Source: Biscogniauxia marginata (Eukaryota; Ascomycota; Sordariomycetes; Xylariales; Xylariaceae). From it: a DNA stretch of 64,000 nt. Location of the stretch: contig MU404166.1 of NCBI GenBank assembly GCA_022695795.1, positions 62,001 to 126,000 on the forward strand, written 5' to 3'. How positions within the stretch are numbered: the stretch's first letter is position 1; each line of letters begins with the position of its first letter. Of the stretch, positions 22,683-32,695 are shown piece by piece. Position numbers and translations under genes: made by a program. The notes beneath the pieces are model-generated. The model did no database searches. It saw only the letters and a list, made by a program, of their open reading frames with translations, and was not told where the DNA came from.

Positions 22683-23889
22683 ATGTCTGACTACCTCGGG
22701 AACTTCGACTTCGATGCCTTCTTGGCCTCCAACCCAGACCCCTTCGACTTCGGCTCCCTGGACAATATGCCCTTGATTGGACAGGAGAACTTCGAATTTG
22801 ACTACTCCCTACAGCCTCCTGACGCTAATGCAGCACTCGTGGAACCGTGAGGGGTTTTTTTTTAGCATCCGCTAACAAAAAGGGTGTTTATGACGGCTTC
22901 TCAGCCTCACCCATTTTTCTCAGCGTCATCCTGGAGTGTAAGTCTTTTTTACCTTATCTACCTAAGGCAACCCTTTTTCTAACTATCTGCTTAGTCTTAT
23001 GGGAGCTGAATCCTATCTCGCTGCCAATCCTCCCAACCAATTTTCCCGCTCCGATGAACTTGGTGCGACAAACGTCAATCCCGATAAATCATTTGCGCCC
23101 TATAATTGCCGTGAATGCCACGAGTCATTCAAGTATGGATCGGAACTCCAACACCATGCCCGACAGACATCTCTTGGGGCTTTTGTCTGCGATTATCTCG
23201 ACTGCGATGAAGCTTTCGCACCACGGGACTTGCTGTGGACTCACAAACATACCCCACACGTATCGGGACACCACAGAGTGAACGGGCATCCTACGTTGTT
23301 TGCATGCGCCGAGTGCAACGAATCATTCAAAAGCCAAGAAGAGCTTCAATTACATGGTCACACTCGACAACATAGCCCTTTCGCTTGCTCATGTGGGGCT
23401 AAATATGTACGCATTGATGTGTTCGATCGTCACATCAAATCTTTGAGCAAAGACGGCCCAAGATACCCATGTTCCTTCTGTAGGCGTTACCGTGGAAAGC
23501 ATGGCTTCCGCCGAAGGGACCATCTCGTCCAACACCTCCGAGGTTATCACAAACTTGACGAGGAGGAGATCGAAAAGGCATGCCCAAAGGAGAGATCTTC
23601 GGCATTTCGTCAAATTTTGACCTGCCCCTATCAGGGCTGTGAATCATATCGAGAAGAGTCTTTCTGCACCCTATCCCAGGAAGAACAGGTTGCGCAAAGA
23701 CCCTTCAACAAGCAGGCGGACTACAGCAAGCACATGAAGGAAGTCCACAAAGAGACGCCATTTCCATGCACTGTGGCAGGCTGCGATAGGGTTCGCGCAA
23801 AAGGATACATGCGCGAGAACGACTTTATGAAGCATCTGGCTGATAAGCACCCAGAGGCGCCTCAGCATGTTCCAGAGGCTCGGGACTGA
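22683..23889 (+). CDS. multi-finger C2H2 zinc-finger protein
   Basis: Two exons (22683-22846 and 22995-23889) join in phase to 352 residues; the 148-bp intron starts GTGAGG and ends CTTAG. The first 54 residues are acidic and aromatic (FDFDAFLASNPDPFDFGSLD), like a transcriptional activation segment. From about residue 93 there are up to seven C2H2-like units, several with non-standard spacing: YNCRECHESF, FVCDYLDC, FACAECNESF, FACSCGAKY, YPCSFCRRYRGKHGF, LTCPYQGC and FPCTVAGC, with histidines such as HLRGYH, HMKEVH and HLADKH. The protein is probably nuclear and DNA-binding; the targets are unknown. It is flanked by AT-rich gene-poor DNA on both sides. A mini-exon inside the assigned intron cannot be excluded but breaks the reading phase in the alternatives I tried. 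Confidence 0.82.
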
Positions 23890-25585
23890 GAACGACATTG
23901 CCTTCGATGCAAGAAAACATACCAGCCTGTTCAATGCTTTGATGATTGTAGCACTGGTCTAAATTCCTATTTATCTTCGATGCCGTTTAGCTGTTCAGCT
24001 AACCTAATTTCCCATGAAATCGAGGGTGTTGAAGGATTTATTTTGTGTTTCCATTGTGCGGTCCGACTTAGGAACTAATTAGGACCTTTTTGGCACAAAC
24101 TACTTTTTGTTTTCGGTTTATTATTTTCAATATCTTATTGTTATCAGGATAAAAAAGAAAAAGAAAAGTAAGGTTTAATTGCTAGGAAATGTTAGTTGGT
24201 GTGTTAACGCTTTCATATTACCGTTTTCCCCAGTCTGGTGATCTGCAGTTAGTTCCTTTCAACGCTCGCTATTTTCAATGTTCTTTCATTTTCCTAGGGA
24301 TGATTAGGTGTGTTTTCATAACCGGAGACTATGAGATTGATAGTTCTGAATGCAGAGACCATTGCTTCCAGCCAACATTCAGATTTCAGCTCTTAATTCG
24401 TGACAAGCGTAGTAGTGCAAGGCTGAAATGCTCTTTAATTATGTACTGCATCGTGCAAACTTCTTATCGCTACTGGTATTGGGAAAACAACCGCCTCTAA
24501 GTTATATATGCGATGGAAACTACCTATTTACCACGTAGCCTTAGGTATGATAAATGGAAAATTAGTAAACAGCCTTAATAACTTTTATTGCAGGAGTTAT
24601 TAGCTTTGCGCATGGGATAGAGGAAATCTGGACAAAATTTCAATTGTATAATATAATGGAAACAATTATGAATATATCTATAATAGTGCTCTTATAAATT
24701 TCATTTGGTAGCGATGTGAGAATCGAATAACAGTGGCAACTATAAACGATGTCTAGGAAGGAGGTCATAGTTATGATCCGAATGTAAGGCCCTAGTGGGA
24801 TAGGTCTACGGTATAGTAATATTTCCGTGGCTAGGGCAACTAGGTTTTCCATAAATTGTCACTGTTGTATAAACTGAGCTCTAGAAATCATTGATCAACA
24901 TATTGTAAGCTCTTGCCTAGCCTTGAATTGTAGTCCTTATTCACCTTCTAACAAATAGAAGCTGAAAACTGCCATTGGTTCGAAACATTCCTTGGTATGA
25001 AGCTATCTAGAGCTTTTCGAGAGTTAAGACTCGGATAAGACAGGCTTAAGCTTGTAGATGTGTTTGACAAGCAAGCTAGAAAAACTGGCACTCGGAAAAT
25101 CTAGTAATATACCTGGTCTTGGCATATAAGTCCAAACCCAATTTAGCATAGGAAAATGAGTGCTAAGTTTAACGTGCGTACCTCTCAGGTATCTACCGAA
25201 AGTTGAAAAATGCACCGCGATGATATACCATACACAAATGACAAATCCCGTGATCCGTTAAACCCCTGCCCCTTGCTCACCTTGAGCCCTACAACAATAT
25301 ACTATATCAAAAGAGCCAATTATAGTGTAGCTTCAACCTGCCATCCTTGAATACTACCCCGCGTATAGCACCGCGTTATGCAGGGGAGCCTCTCCTTTTT
25401 GCTACTCCAAAATTATATATAGAGTTCTTGTATACGTATACGTTATTCATCAATAACCATGAAAAAAATTTTAATACCTCGCGTCAACATTATCTTATTA
25501 ATCCGTTAGATGGGAGTACCTTGCAGCACCTAGGCCGATCGACAGCCAACACTCCATATAAGTTACCGTAGCAGCCGGTAGGTGG

Positions 25586-25731
25586 CTGGGGTCCCCGCTC
25601 CGGGGGCCCGCTTCCACGAGAGAGATGGTCTTTTTTCACTCCATTGAGAGCCGTTCCGATCATATCCAGGGAGAAAAGTGGTATCCACTTCCAGGATACC
25701 GTTCACGCTATCCATCTTGGCTGGCCTGGGG
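25586..25731 (+). promoter_or_regulatory. cluster of CreA-like (SYGGRG) motifs upstream of GH32
   Basis: CTGGGG at 25586-25591, CCGGGG at 25600-25605 and CTGGGG at 25726-25731 match the carbon-catabolite repressor consensus SYGGRG, 260-400 bp before the GH32 start. Two lie within 20 bp of each other, the paired layout known for functional CreA sites. The motif is short, so chance matches are possible. Confidence 0.35.
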
Positions 25732-25973
25732 ACGCGAGCTAAATCTCCAGAATGACCGCGTGACGCAGGCATGATATACTTGTTAACCGGCCTTTTCACG
25801 GGCTTGTTATGCTCTAGAACTTCGTCGGTAAGGCCCTAGCGTGAAAAGGAATTCAAGATAAATAGTAGGATAAGAATGCGTTGCGTAGCTTTCTAATGTC
25901 TCTAGTACTGGCTCACTAGCTAAGCTCTTCGTCTGAAGTTTCCTCTCTCCCCTTTTCCCTCCGCTCCACACCT

Positions 25974-25985
25974 ATGGTGAAGTGA
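25974..25985 (+). promoter_or_regulatory. minimal upstream ORF (3 codons) before the GH32 start
   Basis: The sequence ATGGTGAAGTGA encodes Met-Val-Lys-stop and ends two bases before the main ATG at 25988. A ribosome that uses this ATG would terminate next to the main start, so it could reduce or condition GH32 translation if it lies in the transcript. Confidence 0.45.
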
Positions 25986-25987
25986 AG

Positions 25988-27712
25988 ATGCGCTCCAATA
26001 CTTTCCTAGGGGCCGTGGCCATCGCTGCTGCGAACGTAGCAGCCCAGGGGGAAACTTCATCAGCCACCCCAGTTGTCCCAAAGGGGGAACCCATCCCTGG
26101 GGATTACACGGGAGCTCTGCGACCTCAGATACACTTTTCGCCGCCGCAGAATTTCATGAACGACCCGAATGGGATGTTTCGAGATGCCAACGGAACATGG
26201 CATCTGTACTATCAGTATAACCCGACTGGTCTAGTCGCGGGGAATCAGCATTGGGGCCACGCGACGTCTGAGGACCTCTACCACTGGGAGAACCAGCCCA
26301 TCGCGCTGTATCCTCCCGAGGAGGAAGTCTACGTCTTCTCGGGCAGCGCGGTCGTCGACGTCAACAACACGTCGGGCTTCTTCCCCGACCAGGACAACGG
26401 CGTGGTGGCCATCTTTACCCTGGCGCACGGCGGGTCCGGTCCGCAGACGCAGGACATCGCCTACTCGCGCGATGGCGGCTACACGTTCGAGTACTACAGT
26501 GGTAACCCGGTGATCGACAGCACGAGCAGCCAGTTCCGCGACCCCAAGGTGATCTGGTACGAGGACCACTGGGTCGCGGTGATCGCGTACTCGCAGGAGT
26601 TCGTCGTCGGCATATACACCAGCCCGAACCTAAAAGAGTGGACGTGGGCGTCCAATTTCACGAGGCACGGCCTGCTCGGCACCCAGTACGAGTGCCCCAA
26701 CCTGGTGAAGATGCCGGTGCGGGGCGGCGACGGCGCCGTCGTCGACGAGAAGTACGTGCTGTCGATCTCGGTGCAGCCCGGCGCGCCCCTCGGCGGGTCC
26801 ACCACCGAGTACTTCCCCGGCGACTTCAACGGCACGCACTTCGCGCCGCTGGATGCGGCCACGCGGCTCACCGACTTCGCCAAGGACAACTACGCGGCGC
26901 AGTACTTCTACGGCACGCCCGACGGCGCGAACCCCGTCAACATGGGCTGGGCCTCCAACTGGCAGTACGCGCAGCAGGTGCCGACGGGCGAGCTCGAGGG
27001 CTGGCGCAGCGCCATGACGCTGCCGCGCGCCAACTACCTGACCTACGCGCCGCGGGTTGGGCTCGTCATGGCGGACGAGATCTACGACCTGTCACCGGTG
27101 CTGGGCGACGCGGCGCCGCTGGAGGAGACCACGCTCGGGAACGGCAGCATCGCCGTGGACTACTCGGGCGTGGCGTCGGGCGCCGTGTACGTGGACGTGA
27201 ACGTGACGGGGATCAACACGACGCTGGTGTCGGCGTACACGACGCTGAACCTGTCGCTGTCGTCGCCGGCGTCGGGCGAGGCGCTGCAGTCGGGCTTCTA
27301 CTTCGGCGGGGACACGCCCTTCTTCGTGAACCGCGGCCTCGTGCGCGGGTTCGACAACGTCTTCTTCACGGACAAGTTCAGCACGGCCGACGTATACAGC
27401 GCCGACAGGAGCAGCCTCGCCTCGTGGCGCATGCAGGCTGTCGTCGACCGCAGCATCTTCGAGGTCTTCGTCGACGGCGGCGTCCACGCCGCGACGGTGC
27501 TGTTCTACCCCACGCAGCCGCTTACGCAGCTCACCTTGGGAGCGCACGACCTGCCAGAGGGCGCCGAGGTCAGCGTGTCTGTCCGCGGGCTGAAGAGTAC
27601 GTGGGCCAAATACGAAAACGAGCAGGGCATAGTAGCTGGGAATGTGAAGACAACCACTAACTCGGTGACGAAAAGGCATATGGCTTACGAGAGTGAGTTC
27701 TTCTCGGTTTGA
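25988..27712 (+). CDS. secreted GH32 beta-fructofuranosidase (invertase/inulinase)
   Basis: A single exon of 574 residues. The start is the ATG at 25988; the codon two positions earlier is GTG, not a normal start. Residues 1-20 ([20 protein letters not shown]) form a signal peptide. The three GH32 active-site motifs are intact: nucleophile D59 in NDPNG, transition-state stabiliser D185 in RDP, and acid/base E235 in ECP. The C-terminal half, including [11 protein letters not shown], is the usual GH32 beta-sandwich. Many NXS/T sequons fit a secreted glycoprotein. It hydrolyses terminal fructose from sucrose or fructans outside the cell; invertase and inulinase cannot be told apart by eye. Third positions are strongly G/C, which also produces long shadow frames. 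It converges on the CAP gene with 153 bp between stops. Confidence 0.95.
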   Translation: MRSNTFLGAVAIAAANVAAQGETSSATPVVPKGEPIPGDYTGALRPQIHFSPPQNFMNDPNGMFRDANGTWHLYYQYNPTGLVAGNQHWGHATSEDLYHWENQPIALYPPEEEVYVFSGSAVVDVNNTSGFFPDQDNGVVAIFTLAHGGSGPQTQDIAYSRDGGYTFEYYSGNPVIDSTSSQFRDPKVIWYEDHWVAVIAYSQEFVVGIYTSPNLKEWTWASNFTRHGLLGTQYECPNLVKMPVRGGDGAVVDEKYVLSISVQPGAPLGGSTTEYFPGDFNGTHFAPLDAATRLTDFAKDNYAAQYFYGTPDGANPVNMGWASNWQYAQQVPTGELEGWRSAMTLPRANYLTYAPRVGLVMADEIYDLSPVLGDAAPLEETTLGNGSIAVDYSGVASGAVYVDVNVTGINTTLVSAYTTLNLSLSSPASGEALQSGFYFGGDTPFFVNRGLVRGFDNVFFTDKFSTADVYSADRSSLASWRMQAVVDRSIFEVFVDGGVHAATVLFYPTQPLTQLTLGAHDLPEGAEVSVSVRGLKSTWAKYENEQGIVAGNVKTTTNSVTKRHMAYESEFFSV

Positions 27713-27865
27713 CCTTCGATATGAAGAAGCGTGTCCTATGATAGTGTTATGTACAAACTCGTCACGGTCGTGTGTATATATATGTAAATGTAGATAACTG
27801 TACATCCGTAATGACGCCTAATGATGCCGCCGCAGCAACCTACTTCCCAGACCGGCATTTTCTAT

Positions 27866-28498
27866 TTACGCACCCATTGATACCCGAGCACACCATAAAA
27901 CTCCTGCCACCACCAGGGCAGACCAAGCAGGCCGAGTCCTCCCCGTCCCCGCATTCTCAGGCGCGCCCACCATCTGCCCGAAGGCGCCGATCACGTTGCC
28001 CCTGGGCCAGTACTCGCAGGCGAGGTACCAGCTGCTATCGCCGCAGAGCCTGCGGCCGCAGCCGACGTCCGTCGTGTTCTTCCAGACGAGCTGGGAGAAG
28101 TGGCCGGTCTCCTCGGTGAAGTCCGGGTCGTCGAAGTCGAAGCCGCGGCCCTCGTCGCCCCAGGCCTCGACGCAGGACGTGGCGTTGGAGCAGCCGATGG
28201 CCAGGTTCTCGCCGTAGGGCCCGCCCGAGTGGCGGAACTCGCAGGTGCCCGCCAGGTACCCCGACGCGTAGTCCTCGAGCGTCGCGTTCCATCGCACGTC
28301 CGAGGCGTTGTGCTCGGCGCGGTAGGCGTTGGTGCTGTTGAGGATCGCCGACGTGAAGGTGTCCTGGTCCACGAACTCGGGGGCCTGGCTCGGTATGACG
28401 GGCCCGACGGTCACCACGACCGTTGTCTGGCTCGCGGCTAGAGACAAAAGAGAGACGACGAGGAGTAGCGGTAGAGTTGCAGTCGAGTAAGCTACCAT
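27866..28498 (-). CDS. secreted CAP/SCP (PR-1-like) domain protein
   Basis: A single reverse exon of 210 residues from the ATG at 28498; the frame is open to an ATG at 28531, but the 28498 start places the hydrophobic signal peptide (MVAYSTATLPLLLVVSLLSL) at the very N-terminus. The CAP fold follows: ILNSTNAYRAEHNASDVRWN, then YGENLAIGCSNATSC, the CAP1 signature GHFSQLVWKNTTDVGCG and the CAP2 signature YLACEYWPRGNVIGAF. The family's histidine/glutamate cavity residues are recognisable. The C-terminus (PAWSALVVAGVLWCARV) is hydrophobic after a small-residue linker, so a GPI anchor is possible. Fungal CAP proteins bind and export sterols or fatty acids and act at host or cell surfaces. Confidence 0.92.
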   Translation of the reverse strand: MVAYSTATLPLLLVVSLLSLAASQTTVVVTVGPVIPSQAPEFVDQDTFTSAILNSTNAYRAEHNASDVRWNATLEDYASGYLAGTCEFRHSGGPYGENLAIGCSNATSCVEAWGDEGRGFDFDDPDFTEETGHFSQLVWKNTTDVGCGRRLCGDSSWYLACEYWPRGNVIGAFGQMVGAPENAGTGRTRPAWSALVVAGVLWCARVSMGA

Positions 28499-30005
28499 TG
28501 TCTTTCGGACGAAAGGTGGGCTCCTGATCAAGGGTGTAAGTCCTCACTCTGCTTAGGTGGAAAGCTACTACCGCCGGGCTGGTTCGAGGTAAGGTCCGTT
28601 TTCGTCAGGATGACTTCTTTTAGATAAGAAACATAAAATGAAACAGAAACCGAACAGCCATCTAAAAGCAACTGTTTAGAGTGTAGGTAAGTCCTCTTAA
28701 AAGGGAATATTGGTATCTGAACTGCCTACGTCAGAGGATCGACCACATCGAGGGCCTGACAGACCGCGCGCTTCCGCAACGGGTCAATGATTTCTAGCCT
28801 TCCCGGGAAGGCATCTTTCTCGTGAAGCCCGACTTCTTCCTGACACCTGAGCTTCCAATCCTTGGAATGAGCCACCTCGGCGGCTATGACGTATCGAATC
28901 ATTTAGTGCAGAACCAACGAAGACGAGATCAAGTTTTAAGCGCCTAGTTTCATGTGGGGAAATTTGGAGAAGTCCCCGCACACGAGTTCCTCGCCGCTAG
29001 TGTTGAATTGAATGATGCCACACTAAAAAGAAAGGATTGGGTGTTGTATTAGGCGTTGTGGGGTGGTCAATGCACCCAGGGTTTAAATGCAAATTTTTAG
29101 TAGCTACACCAGATTCTCTGGACCATCACAATTACAACCTACGTTCGTTTTCTTTTTGGTTTGCTTATCCACTACATCAGCGTGGTCCTGAGAATCTATG
29201 TAGCTACTGAAAATTTACATTTAAACCCTTGGTGCATAGACCACCCCCACACTAGCACTATGTACCTTACTCCTCATTCGGGACACTGTGGGGTTGTAGA
29301 AGTATCTTCGTATGGCAATCACGGTAGGTATACTTGGGGTAATGAAGAACCTTATTAGAAGAGACCTGCCTGTAGGATAGGTCAATCCATACACGTATTA
29401 ATGCGCATACGCGTTTTGACTATAGCCCATCTACGTTACACAACTCAAAAGATCTAAATATTCCATTGGTTAGAATTCTTAGATAGTTATATAATCGGGA
29501 AAGGTTGTGTGCACTTCGTAAGAGTACAGCACACCAAACTTTCGTTTTCTTCTTCTTCCTCTTAGACTACCCAGCACTATGTATCTACGAGGTAGTGACT
29601 GTGAATAACACCGCGACTTTTAACCAGTAAATGCAGAAGAAACTCGCAAAAACTACGTTTAATATAGTCAGTCTATTTACACGTTCGCCGTGTTGTAATA
29701 GGTACGTAGAGAAAGAAAAAAAAAAAAAAAAAAAGAAACTAAGTTGTCCGCTTGCTTTTCTTAGGATCAATAATCTTCAAAAGTACCTAGGTATCCATCG
29801 TAGGTAAAGTATCCTAGTCCATATTTCATGTTCAAGGAAAGGGTCTATTCGGAGCACTCAAATAATTATCTTCGGCGATTATCATTGAGCAAATGTCTCT
29901 CTAAGCAGATTCTCTTAACTAGCTAAGGTTACCTAACCAACCAAGATTACCCGACTGACTCCACGTGCCGCTACACATCCGACTACCTATGTACAAGTTC
30001 CCGGC
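28499..30005. other. intergenic spacer containing a MITE-like hairpin
   Basis: No gene is supported in these 1.5 kb. It holds the CAP promoter, the inverted-repeat element at 29055-29252, a CT-rich tract near 29540-29560 and an A-rich run at about 29714-29736. The right part is the 3' flank of the alcohol dehydrogenase. Confidence 0.6.
29055..29252. mobile_element. MITE-like imperfect inverted repeat (about 200 bp hairpin)
   Basis: The left arm (29055-29126) and the reverse complement of the right arm (29182-29252) match over about 70 bases with scattered mismatches and one or two gaps. Shared blocks include GGGTTTAAATG, AGTAGCTACA and GATTCTC. The loop between the arms is about 55 bases. 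There is no coding capacity. Size and structure fit a nonautonomous hairpin MITE; a clear target-site duplication was not identified. Confidence 0.65.
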
Positions 30006-31106
30006 TCACATGACAAGCACGGCCCGGAAGCGCACCTTGCCGGAGTTACAGTGCTCCATCGCCGCGGCCGCGTCCGCGAGGGGGAACTTCTCGACGATGC
30101 ATTTCACGCCGTGGTCCCGGGCGAACCGTATGGCCTCCTCGGAGTCGAGGGCGTGCCCGCTCGGCCAGCCGTGCACCGAGGCGCCGAGGTTGACCAGCGC
30201 GCCCGTGTCGAACTCGGCGGGGCCGACGGGCGCGAGCACGACCAGCTTGCCGCCGGGCTGGAGGCCGGCGACGAGGGGGCCCATGGCCCCGGGGTTCGGC
30301 GCCGTGCACACGATCATGGCCGCGCCGCCGAGCTTCTTGAGCTGCGCGACGGGGTCCTCCTCGCCGGCGTCGATGTAGACGTGGGCGCCGAGCTCGGCGG
30401 CGAAGTCCCGCTTCGCGGCGCCCGACGAGCTGATGGCCGCGACGCGGTAGCCCATCTTGCGGGCGTACTGGACGGCGAGGTGGCCGAGGCCGCCGACGCC
30501 CTGCACCGCGACCAGGTTCCCCTGCTCCACGTGCATCTTGCGCATCGAGTTGAAGACGGTCACGCCGGCGCACAGGAGCGGGGCCGTCTCGGCCGGGTCG
30601 GCGTCCGCGGGCACGCGGACCACGGCCTCCTCCCGCAGCAGCACGTACTCGCCGTAGCCGCCGTCGAAGGTGACGCCGTTCACCTTGGCGTTGTCGCACA
30701 TCTGGTACTGGCCGCGGGCACAGGAGCGGCACGTCGAGTCGTGACCTATGGGTTTCCCACATGTTAATATAAGCAAAGGGCCTTTTTGTTGTTGTTATTG
30801 TTGCTGTGGTTTCTACGAACCTCCATGCCATGGCCCGCCAACACGTTCGCCGCCTGAAAACCTAGTGACTTTATCGCCGACAGCGACAACGTCGCCGACG
30901 AGCTCGTGGCCCGGGACCCGAGGGAAGACGGGGCCCAGAGCGCCCAGCTGCACGAACAAGTCGGTATGGCACACGCCGCAGGCAAGGACTTTGACGAGAA
31001 CCTGATCCGGGCCGGGCAGCTTCAACTCGACATCCTTGATTTTAATGGGTTCGCCGGCTTTCTCGAGAACGGCCGCCTTGTAAGTCTTCGGCAGTGATGG
31101 AGACAT
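30006..31106 (-). CDS. zinc-dependent alcohol dehydrogenase (ADH / cinnamyl-alcohol dehydrogenase-like)
   Basis: Two reverse exons (31106-30821 and 30745-30006) join in phase to 341 residues. The catalytic zinc region is ACGVCHTDLF with GHELVG; the structural zinc cysteines run from C in HDSTCRSCARGQYQMC onwards; the coenzyme-binding motif is VQGVGGLGHLAVQYARKMG. Length and motif order match cytosolic Zn-ADHs of the fungal ADH group that interconvert primary alcohols and aldehydes with NAD(H). The intron splits the zinc region (PWHG|GHDS) and uses a weak donor, GTTCGT, whereas most introns here have GTAAG or GTGAG. Substrate is not predictable. The second exon is very GC-rich with silent-site bias, giving long antisense shadow frames. 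Confidence 0.92.
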
Positions 31107-31290
31107 GATGTGATAGTTGATCGCCTAGACGCGGGCGGCCCTTCAGACGGTTTCTTTAGACTGACTAGGTAGTGAAGTTGGTATGAGAAAGGCGAGATAT
31201 AAAAAGGCCGGAGTGGGTATATGTTGCAACTTGTGCTGTTAATGTCTGTAGCTATCAGAAACTTTAGGATTAACTATACGGAACACCGGC

Positions 31291-31320
31291 GGTATATATA
31301 TATATATATATATATATACC
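31291..31320. repeat. (TA)13 microsatellite forming a perfect 30-bp palindrome
   Basis: Thirteen TA units (31293-31318) are flanked by GG on the left and CC on the right, so the whole 30 bp is self-complementary. It lies about 190 bp upstream of the ADH start. Confidence 0.9.
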
Positions 31321-32467
31321 TATACAGATATATTATTGTGTCTATACGTGGGTATGTGAGTAAGTCAAGCCATTCCTCAACACCAACCACGTGTGAAACC
31401 AGGCCATTCTTAAGTCCACGGATTATAGACATGGCCCTAACTCCGTAGCTCTAGAGGGGTCATTATCTGAGAAGCTCTCATAGTAACTACCTACCTGGTA
31501 GGTATGAAAATAGTGGGGTTGTGCCTACCGGCCTAGTTGACGTCGCCAAGGTGATGTCAAGCTCGAAGTCTAGCTAAGAAGGGGTGGGGGGCCGTAGTTG
31601 GAATATCAGCAAGTTTAGGTAGGTTCGATTCCTTTTAGCGCTATTGGCATCTCCTTGTGCTCTGTTGATCCGTCGGCTCTTGAGGAGATTTTCTCTTTCT
31701 AATGCTATTCTCCATATTTCCGTCTCTTATCCTGATTTCATACATATTTACCTAGGTAGATAATATACTAATTGTTATGAAGTGGCAAGAGACTTACATG
31801 TTGAGATTATACTATACATATTAGAACCTAGCGTCGATAAGGACGGTCTTACTAATGTTTCTCACAAGATTAGAAAGTTCCAAGTATTGCCCGTACGTGA
31901 CAAATGCTCCGAAAGCCCCATTAATTTCCCGATATGCATTCTCGTCCGGATGTCCTTACATAAACCCGTGAGAGCCTTCGGATTTCCAAGGCCGGAATAT
32001 GTTCCAAATCCGATTTCCCCTAAACCTATCGGCTTTCTCTTATGCCCATGATCGATGGGAACTCTCTTTGTCCGTACCCATAACGAAATTTGCCGCTGCC
32101 CACCTCATTTGTCAGATCTGAGACCCGTACGAGTGTTCTAGATTGTCCTACATTAACTCAATGGCATTCATGCGCAAAGTGGATTCAGCGTTTCGGTTTT
32201 CTTATGCTAGGACGCTGCGAGGTAACTCTCGAGTCTCGTCTATGAAAAGTTCAACCAAGGGTAATGACCTAAACCGGCTCACCTTAACTTTTACTAGGTT
32301 TCCAAATCCCAAAACCACTCAACTTGTCCTAATATCAGTGCAATCAAGTTACCTAGCCCAGCCTCCCAGTATATCAAAAGTTGGCACGTATGTAAATCTA
32401 GTAAGCTATGTCACGATATCACGAAACTAGGCATTATGAGTTGTGACATCAATCAGTTCATCCACCA

Positions 32468-32484
32468 GGGGGGGGGGGGGGGGG
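32468..32484. repeat. homopolymer run of 17 G
   Basis: Seventeen consecutive G on the plus strand between VTA1 and ADH. The length may be affected by sequencing error. Confidence 0.85.
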
Positions 32485-32695
32485 TTAATTAATTTCTCTC
32501 CTTTCCGTCAAAGTTTCTCATTATTCAGGTCAACTAACCAATTCAATTCTCCTCGCGAAGGGGAGAATAATCTCGCCTTCCTTCCCTAAAGAAACTGCTT
32601 GCGAGCTGACAACATTACTGAAAGGACAATCACCCCCACCCATATTTACATGATTATACTACCAAAACTTGAGGTTCTAACGTCGAATCAGAGCA

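Larger units (their letters stand above)
23890..25987. other. intergenic spacer; right end of the AT-rich block and GH32 promoter
   Basis: No gene is supported here. The first 1.6 kb is AT-rich with short meaningless frames. Around 25570 base composition turns to GC-richer DNA that forms the promoter of the GH32 gene, with CreA-like motifs and a minimal upstream open frame described separately. Confidence 0.6.
31107..32695. other. intergenic spacer
   Basis: No gene is supported. The left part is the promoter of the reverse-strand ADH. It holds a (TA)13 palindrome at 31291-31320 and a run of 17 G at 32468-32484. The right part is the 3' flank of VTA1. Confidence 0.6.

Noticed and set aside
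22847..23281. Alternative reading frame over the C2H2 gene intron and exon 2 start
   Set aside because: It would use a 14-bp mini-exon but leads away from the zinc-finger frame; the single-intron model keeps phase.
26231..27805. Long open frames on both strands and in other plus frames across the GH32 gene
   Set aside because: They are shadows caused by G/C-rich third positions of the GH32 frame, which alone has intact active-site motifs.
30046..30831. Arg/Gly-rich 238-261-codon open frames overlapping the alcohol dehydrogenase
   Set aside because: Composition is that of GC-biased shadow frames; the ADH frame has the zinc and coenzyme motifs.
31600..31672. tRNA-like B-box (GGTTCGATTCC) at about 31622
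   Set aside because: The arm around it does not form the five-pair T stem, and no acceptor-stem partner or A-box lies upstream at the right distance.
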